From Streptacidiphilus sp. P02-A3a (GTDB lineage Bacteria > Actinomycetota > Actinomycetes > Streptomycetales > Streptomycetaceae), in the NCBI RefSeq assembly GCF_014084105.1, contig NZ_CP048289.1, positions 3,047,922-3,111,921 of the forward strand: 64,000 nucleotides of DNA, read 5' to 3'. Within the stretch, counting starts at the first letter, position 1. Every line of letters begins with the position of its first letter. The position numbers and the translations under genes are program-made. Under the pieces are notes generated by a model that had not been told where the DNA came from, ran no database searches, and saw only the letters and a list, made by a program, of their open reading frames with translations. Positions 58,052 through 64,000 of this stretch are shown piece by piece.

Positions 58052-58381
58052 CGGGACCGGTGGTCAGCGGGGTGTACGGGACCCCGTACACTGGCTGGAG
58101 CGAGATGTCCCGTGCCTCGGCGAAAGCCGGGCGTCACCAGCGGGGCGTCATACAGGGAGCCCTCCGTTCGCGGGGGTGCCTCCAGGAGCGTCGCGCACCT
58201 TCGGGTGTCGCGTGCAGCCCACCACCTCAGCGGCGGTGGGCCTGTCGTGTGCCGCACTTTGTGCCCGGTACCGGAGAACGGCAGACTGCCCCGCCCTCGG
58301 CGCGGCGGTTTCCCCGGACCGCGTAAGGCGACCTCCTTCAACACCGGTGAGCCAGTCACAAGAAAAAGGATGGTTTGGTTC
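58052..58381 (+). promoter_or_regulatory. 330-bp leader/promoter region of rpsD
   Basis: No gene supported. GTGTACGGG (58072-58080) and CCCGTACAC (58083-58091) form a perfect 9-bp inverted repeat, a candidate operator; TACACT within it may be a -10 for rpsD. Further downstream GCCCACC/GGTGGGC (58217-58223, 58235-58241) and GCGGT/ACCGC (58305-58309, 58318-58322) could fold in the long 5' untranslated region, where S4 or another factor might act (inference). Confidence 0.42.
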
Positions 58382-58996
58382 ATGACGAACCAGAAGCGCC
58401 CCAAGGTCAAGATTGCCCGTGCCCTGGGCATTCCGCTGACCCCGAAGTCCGTCAAGTACTTCGAGGCCCGCCCGTACCCGCCCGGCCAGCACGGCCGTGG
58501 GCGCAAGCAGAACTCGGACTACAAGGTCCGTCTGGTCGAGAAGCAGCGTCTGCGCGCTCAGTACGACCTGAGCGAGACCCAGATGGCCCGCGCGTTCGAC
58601 CGTGCCCGCAAGGTCGAGGGCAAGACCGGTGAGGCGCTGATCATCGAGCTGGAGACCCGGCTCGACTCGCTGGTCCTGCGGTCGGGCATCGCCCGCACCA
58701 TCTACCAGGCCCGGCAGATGGTCGTGCACGGCCACATCGAGGTCAACGGCCACAAGGTCAACCGGCCGTCGTTCCAGCTGAAGCCCGGCTTCGTGGTGAC
58801 GGTTCGCGAGCGCTCGAAGGAGAAGACCCCCTTCCAGGTCGCCCGTGAGGGTGGCAACGCCGGCGAGGGTCAGACCGCGAAGTACCTTGAGGTCAACCTG
58901 AAGGCCCTGGCCTTCCGCCTGGACCGCGCGCCGCAGCGTCGCGAGGTTCCGGTCATCTGCGACGAGCAGCTGGTCGTCGAGTACTACTCGCGCTGA
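58382..58996 (+). CDS. rpsD: 30S ribosomal protein S4
   Basis: 204 aa, starting MTNQKRPKVKIARALGIPLTPKSVKYFEARPYPPGQHG (conserved), with the S4 RNA-binding domain (ETRLDSLVLRSGIARTIYQARQMVVHGHIEVNG). Lacks the N-terminal Cys zinc cluster of some S4 proteins (C- form). ATG 58382 is chosen by homology over ATG 58370. Ends in a hairpin located within the convergent gene. Confidence 0.96.
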   Translation: MTNQKRPKVKIARALGIPLTPKSVKYFEARPYPPGQHGRGRKQNSDYKVRLVEKQRLRAQYDLSETQMARAFDRARKVEGKTGEALIIELETRLDSLVLRSGIARTIYQARQMVVHGHIEVNGHKVNRPSFQLKPGFVVTVRERSKEKTPFQVAREGGNAGEGQTAKYLEVNLKALAFRLDRAPQRREVPVICDEQLVVEYYSR

Positions 58997-59018
58997 CCCG
59001 CGAGCACGCTCGGACGTC

Positions 59019-61163
59019 TCACCGCCGCGCCCCCGGCAGCCTCACGGCCGCCGGGGGCGCGGTGCGTCCGGGGCCCTCCAGCGCCCGGCACACGGCGCCC
59101 TCCAGGCCCAGCGCGGTACCCCGGCGGAACGATTCAGCTGCCTCGGCCTCCGACAGTCCTGACAGCACCCGCAGTTCGCACTCGGCGTGCGCGGCGTTGA
59201 AGCTGCGGGAGCCGAACAGCGGGACGCCGACGCCGCTCCAGATGACGTGCGCGGCGCCCTGGAGCAGCCGGGCCTCGCGCAGGTCGCCCGCCCCGCCGCC
59301 GCGGACGGGCTCGGTGGCCAGCAGTGCCAGCACCTCCACCGCCAGCGCGGTGCCGACCAGGTCGCGGAAGACGTGGTTCAGCCGCAGGCTCTCCCGGGCG
59401 TGGTTCCTGGCGGTCTCGAAGTCGCCGTTCAGCCAGGCCGCGTAGGCCATCGCGAACAGCCCGTAGGTGTAGGCCCACTGCTCGCCGTGCTCCTCGCACT
59501 GCCGCCGGACCTTGGCCATCCAGGCCTCCCCCTGCGCCTGTTCGCCCTGGAACAGCAGCGCCAGGCCCAGCTCGAACATGGCCATCAGCACGTTGCTGTT
59601 GAGCTCGCCCAGCTTCTCGTAGTGCCACAGCGCCTCCTGGAACAGCTCGGTGGCGCGCGGCAGTTCGTCGCCGATCAGGGCGGCGCAGCCCTGCCGGTGC
59701 ACGGCGTAGGCCAGCGCCCGGTCGTCGCCGGTGGCCAGCGCCTGGCTGCGGCACTCCTCCAGCACCGGGCGGGCGCGCAGCAGGTCGCCCTGGAGGGTGC
59801 AGACGTAGCCGGCGACCCAGAGCGCCTTGGCGCGGGTCTCGGTGGGCTCGGGCGCGATCGCCAGGGCCAGCTCCAGCCAGTGCCGCCCCTCGCCGAGGTG
59901 GCCGCAGCCGACCCAGTAGTACCAGAGGGTCCCGGCGAGGTGCAGGGCCAGTTGCTCCTCGCCCGGCTCGCCGAGGCAGAAGTCCAGCGCGGCCCGGAGG
60001 TTGGCGTGGGCGCGGTGGGTGCGCAGGCTGGTCGGCACCTGCCGGGGGCTGAACCACTCGATCTCGCCCCAGCTCGCCAGCCCGACGTACCAGTCGCGGT
60101 GCAGCCGCCGCAGCGTGCGCTCCTCGCCGGAGGCCCGCAGCCAGTGCGCGCCGTACTCGCGGACGGTGTCCAGCAGCCGGTAGCCGCCGGGTTCGCCCGC
60201 CGCCTCGCCCGCCGAGGACGGCTGCTCGCGCACCACGATGGACTTGGCGACCAGGTCGGACATCACGTCGAGGACCTCCTCGTGCCGCAGCCCCCGGCCG
60301 GAGCAGATGTACTCGGCGGCGTCCAGGTCGAAGCTCCCGGCGAAGACCGAGATCCGGGCCCAGAGCAGCCGCTCCTGCGGCGAGCAGAGCTCGTGGCTCC
60401 AGCCGATGGTGGTGCGCAGCGTCTGGTGGCGCGCCCCGATGCTCCGGGAGCCGCCGGTGAGCAGCCGGAAGCGGTCGTCCAGGCGTTCGGTGATCTGCTC
60501 CACGGACAGTGCCCGGAGCCGTCCGGCGGCGAGTTCCAGGGCCAGCGGGATGCCGTCCAGCTGTCGGCACAGGGCGGTGACCACGGCCTCGTTGCCGGGG
60601 GTCAGCCGGAACCCGGGGACGACGGCGCGGGCCCGCCGGGTGAACAGGGTGACCGCGTCGGCCTCCGGGGAGTCCGCCGGGAGCGGGGTGACCGGCAGCA
60701 GGTGCTCGCCGGGGGCGTTCAGCGGCTGCCTGCTGGTGGCCAGCACCCGCAGTCCCGGGGCGGCGGCCAGCAGTCGGGCGGCGAGTTCGGCGCAGGCCTC
60801 CGCCAGCTGCTCGCAGCCGTCCAGGACCAGCAGCAGCTCGCGCCGGGCCAGGTGGTCGATCAGCACGTCGGCCGGGTCGCGGGCGGTGCCGTCGGTGAGC
60901 CGCAGCGCCTCGGCGACGGCGTGGCCGAGCAGCGCCGAGTCCCGCACCGGGGAGCAGTCGACCAGCCAGGCACCGTCGGCGTAGCCGGGCTCGGCCAGCG
61001 CGGCGGCCCGCAGCGCCACCCGGCTCTTGCCGACGCCGCCGCAGCCGGTGACGGTGACCAGCCGGGCGTCGGCGAGCAGCGCGGCGGCGTCGGCGAGCTC
61101 GTCCGCCCGGCCGATCAGCTCGGTGGTGGCCGACGGCAGATTGCCGGTTCGGCGGTCGGTCAT
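59019..61163 (-). CDS. STAND-class NTPase with helical repeat C-terminus, no DNA-binding domain
   Basis: 714 aa similar to the NB-ARC/TPR part of AfsR-type regulators. Walker A TGCGGVGKS (39-47), Walker B LLLVLDGCE (about 111-119), sensor LRVLATSR and DGIPLALELAAGRLRALS follow; from about residue 380 come helical repeats with TPR character. It lacks both the SARP and LuxR domains that usually accompany this module, so it may be a signalling adaptor. AGGGGGA supports ATG 61163. Convergent with rpsD. Confidence 0.85.
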   Translation of the reverse strand: MTDRRTGNLPSATTELIGRADELADAAALLADARLVTVTGCGGVGKSRVALRAAALAEPGYADGAWLVDCSPVRDSALLGHAVAEALRLTDGTARDPADVLIDHLARRELLLVLDGCEQLAEACAELAARLLAAAPGLRVLATSRQPLNAPGEHLLPVTPLPADSPEADAVTLFTRRARAVVPGFRLTPGNEAVVTALCRQLDGIPLALELAAGRLRALSVEQITERLDDRFRLLTGGSRSIGARHQTLRTTIGWSHELCSPQERLLWARISVFAGSFDLDAAEYICSGRGLRHEEVLDVMSDLVAKSIVVREQPSSAGEAAGEPGGYRLLDTVREYGAHWLRASGEERTLRRLHRDWYVGLASWGEIEWFSPRQVPTSLRTHRAHANLRAALDFCLGEPGEEQLALHLAGTLWYYWVGCGHLGEGRHWLELALAIAPEPTETRAKALWVAGYVCTLQGDLLRARPVLEECRSQALATGDDRALAYAVHRQGCAALIGDELPRATELFQEALWHYEKLGELNSNVLMAMFELGLALLFQGEQAQGEAWMAKVRRQCEEHGEQWAYTYGLFAMAYAAWLNGDFETARNHARESLRLNHVFRDLVGTALAVEVLALLATEPVRGGGAGDLREARLLQGAAHVIWSGVGVPLFGSRSFNAAHAECELRVLSGLSEAEAAESFRRGTALGLEGAVCRALEGPGRTAPPAAVRLPGARR
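59025..59062 (+). terminator. rpsD terminator inside the 3' end of the convergent gene
   Basis: Perfect 13-bp inverted repeat (59025-59037, 59050-59062) 28 nt after rpsD, overlapping codons 700-713 or so of the STAND ATPase on the other strand. Confidence 0.68.
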
Positions 61164-61378
61164 CTGTCCCCCTGTAGGACGTGTTGCTGGGCTGCCCCGC
61201 ACGGCCTAACGAGGCGAACGGCAGGAAGGTCACTGGGACGGGCCGCGACCGGCGGGCGCGTCCGGAAAGCGCGGGTGGTCGCGATAGGGTTCCACCACCC
61301 GGTTCCATGCTTCACCGCGTGTGGCGCGCCGTCTGCGGCGCGCGCGACCGGTCGGACGAGCGAGCGAGGGAGCGCCAG

Positions 61379-61858
61379 GTGTCGGGTGGAGAGGTCGCGG
61401 GCCTCATCGTCGCCGTGTTCTGGGCGGTGCTGGTGACCCTGCTGGCCGTCGTCCTGGTCCGGCTGGCCGGCGCGCTGCGCCAGGCCACCGAACTGGTCTC
61501 GGCGGTCACCGAGCGGACCGTGCCGCTGCTGGAGGAGGCCGCGGTGACCCTGCGCGCGGCCAACGACCAGCTGGTCCGGGTGGACGCGATCACCGCCGAC
61601 GTCCAGGACGCCGCCGCCAACGCCCAGGCCCTGTCGTCCACCATGGCGGCGACCCTGGGCGGGCCGCTGGTGAAGCTGTCGGCCTTCAGCTACGGGGTCC
61701 GCAGCGCGGTCGCCCGGCAGCGCGCGGCCGGGCAGCCGGAGCGGCTGCTGCCGCAGCAGACCGAGCGCGAGCTGATCGCCCGGATGGTCAAGGCCGAGGT
61801 CCGGGCCGCCAACACGCGGCGCGGGGTGTTCGCCCGGCTGCTGACGAAGCGGGGTTGA
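61379..61858 (+). CDS. DUF948-type membrane protein
   Basis: 159 aa. One N-terminal membrane helix (VAGLIVAVFWAVLVTLLAVVLVRLAG, residues 6-31) followed by a coiled-coil-like helical stretch (ALRQATELVSAVTERTVPLLEEAAVTL) and a basic tail. GGGAG precedes GTG 61379. It lies 2 nt before the next gene and in the alaS operon, where similar proteins occur in other actinobacteria. Confidence 0.85.
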   Translation: MSGGEVAGLIVAVFWAVLVTLLAVVLVRLAGALRQATELVSAVTERTVPLLEEAAVTLRAANDQLVRVDAITADVQDAAANAQALSSTMAATLGGPLVKLSAFSYGVRSAVARQRAAGQPERLLPQQTERELIARMVKAEVRAANTRRGVFARLLTKRG

Positions 61859-61860
61859 CC

Positions 61861-62253
61861 GTGCGCCGGATCTTCTGGATGGCCGTGGGCGCGGGCGCGA
61901 CCGTGTGGACCATCAACAAGGCGAACCGGGTCGCCCGCAGCCTCACCCCGGGCAGCCTGGCCGACTCGGCCGCCCACGGCGCGGTGGAACTGGGCGACGC
62001 CGCCCGCTCCTTCGCCGCCGAGGTGCGCGCCGGGATGCTCCAGCGCGAACTGGAGCTGAACCGTGAACTGGGCCTGGACGGCAGCGTCCTGGCCGCCTCC
62101 GGCCCGGACGGCGCGCCGGTGCTGCGGGGCCGGGCGCGCGGCGTCCGGACCGGCCGTAATCCGGTCGAGCTGACCGCGCCGGTGCACCATACTTCGGACA
62201 TCACCCCCTACATCGCCCCGAACACCGCCCCGAACGAAAATGAGGACCACTGA
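61861..62253 (+). CDS. Small membrane-associated protein (DUF6167-like)
   Basis: 130 aa. N-terminal hydrophobic stretch ([15 protein letters not shown], about residues 4-18), then a charged helix and a low-complexity tail ending APNENEDH. Starts 2 nt after the DUF948 gene (GTG 61861) and its stop overlaps the alaS start by 1 nt, so the three are a translational unit. Function unknown. Confidence 0.82.
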   Translation: MRRIFWMAVGAGATVWTINKANRVARSLTPGSLADSAAHGAVELGDAARSFAAEVRAGMLQRELELNRELGLDGSVLAASGPDGAPVLRGRARGVRTGRNPVELTAPVHHTSDITPYIAPNTAPNENEDH

Positions 62254-64000
62254 TGGAGTCGGCTGAGATCCGCCGCCGCTGGCTGCGATTCTTCGAGGAG
62301 CGCGGCCACACCGTCGTCCCCTCGGCGTCGCTGATCGCAGACGACCCGACGCTGTTGCTGGTCAACGCCGGGATGGTGCCGTTCAAGCCCTACTTCCTGG
62401 GCGAGGTCAAGCCGCCGTTCAGCACCGCCACCAGCGTGCAGAAGTGCGTGCGGACCCCGGACATCGAAGAGGTCGGCAAGACCACCCGGCACGGCACCTT
62501 CTTCCAGATGTGCGGCAACTTCTCCTTCGGCGCGTACTTCAAGGAGGGGGCGATCGGCCATGCCTGGGAGCTGCTGACCGCCTCGGTCGACCAGGGCGGC
62601 TACGGGCTCGACCCGGAGCGGCTGTGGATCACCGTCTACCAGGACGACGACGAGGCCGAGGCCATCTGGCGGGACCAGGTCGGCGTCCCGGCCGAGCGGA
62701 TCCAGCGCCTGGGCAAGAAGGACAACTTCTGGTCGATGGGCGTCCCCGGCCCCTGCGGTCCCTGCTCGGAGATCAACTACGACCGCGGCCCCGCGTTCGG
62801 CGTCGAGGGCGGCCCGGCGGTCAACGACGAGCGCTACGTGGAGATCTGGAACCTGGTCTTCATGCAGTACGAGCGCGGCGCGGGCGACGGCAAGGAGGAC
62901 TTCCCGATCCTGGGCGACCTCCCGGCCAAGAACATCGACACCGGCCTCGGCCTGGAACGCCTGGCGATGATCCTGCAGGACGTCCAGAACATCTACGAGA
63001 CCGACACGCTGCGCGCGGTGATCGACACCGCCACCGCGCTGACCGGTGTGAAGTACGGCGCGGGCAAGGCCTCGGACGTGTCGCTGCGGGTGGTCGCCGA
63101 CCACATCCGCACCTCGGTGATGCTGATCGGCGACGGGGTCACCCCCGGCAACGAGGGCCGCGGCTACGTGCTGCGCCGGATCATGCGCCGGGCGATCCGC
63201 AACATGCGGCTGCTGGGCGCGCCCGGGCTGGTCGTCGGCGAGCTGGTCGACACGGTGATCGGCACCATGGGCCAGCAGTACCCGGAACTGCTGTCCGACC
63301 GGAAGCGGATCGAGACGGTGGCGCTGGGCGAGGAGTCCTCGTTCAACCAGACGCTGAAGGCCGGGACCGGCATCCTGGACACCGCCGTGGCCGAGACCCG
63401 CGCGGCCGGTGGCACGGTGCTGGCCGGGGACAAGGCCTTCCAGTTGCACGACACCTACGGCTTCCCGATCGACCTGACCCTGGAGATGGCCGCCGAGCAG
63501 GGCGTCTCGGTGGACGAGGACGGCTTCCGCCGCCTGATGAAGGAGCAGCGGGACCGGGCCAAGGCCGACGCCAGGGCGAAGAAGCTGGGCCACGCCGACC
63601 TCTCCGCCTACCGCGAGGTGGCGGACCGCTCCGGGGTGACCGACTTCATCGGCTACACCGGCGTGATGGGCGAGGCCGTGGTGGTCGGCCTGCTGGTGGA
63701 CGGGGTGCCCGCCCCGGCCGCGCAGGAGGGCGACGAGGTCGAGGTGATCCTGGACCGCACTCCGTTCTACGCGGAGGGCGGCGGCCAGCTGGCCGACCAC
63801 GGCCGGATCCGGCTGGAGTCCGGCACCGTGGTCGAGATCCACGACGTGCAGCAGCCGGTCAAGGGGCTGACCGTGCACAAGGGCACGGTGCTGGTCGGCG
63901 AGGTGGTCCTGGGCGCCTCCGCCTACGCCCAGGTGGACGCGGACCGGCGGCGCGCGGTCTCCCGCGCCCACTCGGCGACCCACCTGACCCACCAGGCGCT
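62253..64000 (+). CDS. alaS: Alanyl-tRNA synthetase (partial, 3' end beyond window)
   Basis: 582 of about 890 residues are present. The class II aminoacylation core ([55 protein letters not shown]) is complete, and the editing domain starts with the zinc motif [11 protein letters not shown] (His573 and His577) as the window ends. Charges tRNA-Ala. ATG 62253 overlaps the preceding stop. Confidence 0.96.
   Translation, partial: MESAEIRRRWLRFFEERGHTVVPSASLIADDPTLLLVNAGMVPFKPYFLGEVKPPFSTATSVQKCVRTPDIEEVGKTTRHGTFFQMCGNFSFGAYFKEGAIGHAWELLTASVDQGGYGLDPERLWITVYQDDDEAEAIWRDQVGVPAERIQRLGKKDNFWSMGVPGPCGPCSEINYDRGPAFGVEGGPAVNDERYVEIWNLVFMQYERGAGDGKEDFPILGDLPAKNIDTGLGLERLAMILQDVQNIYETDTLRAVIDTATALTGVKYGAGKASDVSLRVVADHIRTSVMLIGDGVTPGNEGRGYVLRRIMRRAIRNMRLLGAPGLVVGELVDTVIGTMGQQYPELLSDRKRIETVALGEESSFNQTLKAGTGILDTAVAETRAAGGTVLAGDKAFQLHDTYGFPIDLTLEMAAEQGVSVDEDGFRRLMKEQRDRAKADARAKKLGHADLSAYREVADRSGVTDFIGYTGVMGEAVVVGLLVDGVPAPAAQEGDEVEVILDRTPFYAEGGGQLADHGRIRLESGTVVEIHDVQQPVKGLTVHKGTVLVGEVVLGASAYAQVDADRRRAVSRAHSATHLTHQA

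Overview
The window is a GC-rich (about 70% or more by eye) actinobacterial chromosome segment, very probably from the family Streptomycetaceae (Streptomyces, Kitasatospora or Streptacidiphilus). Support: a near-canonical SsgB sporulation protein, phosphatidylinositol mannoside genes (pgsA, PIM acyltransferase, pimA), many GTG starts, strong G/C codon bias and a gene order typical of the conserved streptomycete core. No integrase, transposase or CRISPR array was found, so this is mainly core chromosome with a few lineage-variable genes around the tRNA clusters.

Layout. 1-5.9 kb: the arginine cluster argJ(end)-argB-argD-argR-argG-argH, with an ARG box before argG and a 20-bp hairpin closing the operon. 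6-8.2 kb: an ECF-like sigma factor and two GNAT acetyltransferases. 8.3-14.7 kb: cobalamin/siroheme genes: cobL, a very large fusion protein (low-complexity N-terminus + BluB + CobT) behind a 343-bp structured leader, and a CysG-type methyltransferase/dehydrogenase. 14.7-18.1 kb: SpoU RNA methyltransferase, a membrane Ser/Thr kinase and a 58-aa membrane protein. 18.2-18.7 kb: five tRNA genes on the minus strand (three tandem Val-GAC, Cys-GCA, Gly-GCC). 19-23 kb: pabC, double-GNAT protein, DsbA-like protein, membrane protein, CGNR zinc-finger protein, ssgB. 23.3-23.9 kb: two tRNA-Val(CAC) genes flanking a truncated isochorismatase-type gene. 23.9-31.6 kb: DEDDh exonuclease, DUF4365 nuclease-like protein, an unknown 411-aa protein, thrS, HIT hydrolase, a large unknown membrane protein, a DCC-family protein. 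31.6-36.8 kb: EF-G-like GTPase, then the overlapping pgsA / PIM acyltransferase / pimA operon. 37-49.5 kb: pdxST, yebC, ruvCAB, yajC-secD-secF, apt, relA. 49.5-58 kb: DUF349 protein, membrane cyclophilin, metallo-hydrolase, hisS-aspS, a secreted TNT-domain protein, rarA. 58-64 kb: rpsD, a STAND ATPase, two small membrane proteins and the start of alaS, which runs off the window.

How the genes work together: arginine biosynthesis with its own repressor; late corrin-ring and lower-ligand steps of B12 synthesis together with the branch-point enzyme to siroheme/cobalamin; PLP synthesis (pdxST); Holliday-junction processing (ruvABC, with rarA nearby); Sec translocation accessory complex (yajC-secDF); stringent response (relA beside apt); tRNA charging (thrS, hisS, aspS, alaS) and PIM glycolipid assembly. 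The most unusual items are the BluB-CobT fusion with its structured leader, the secreted TNT-type putative NAD glycohydrolase without a visible immunity gene, and the gene remnant caught between two tRNA-Val(CAC) copies.
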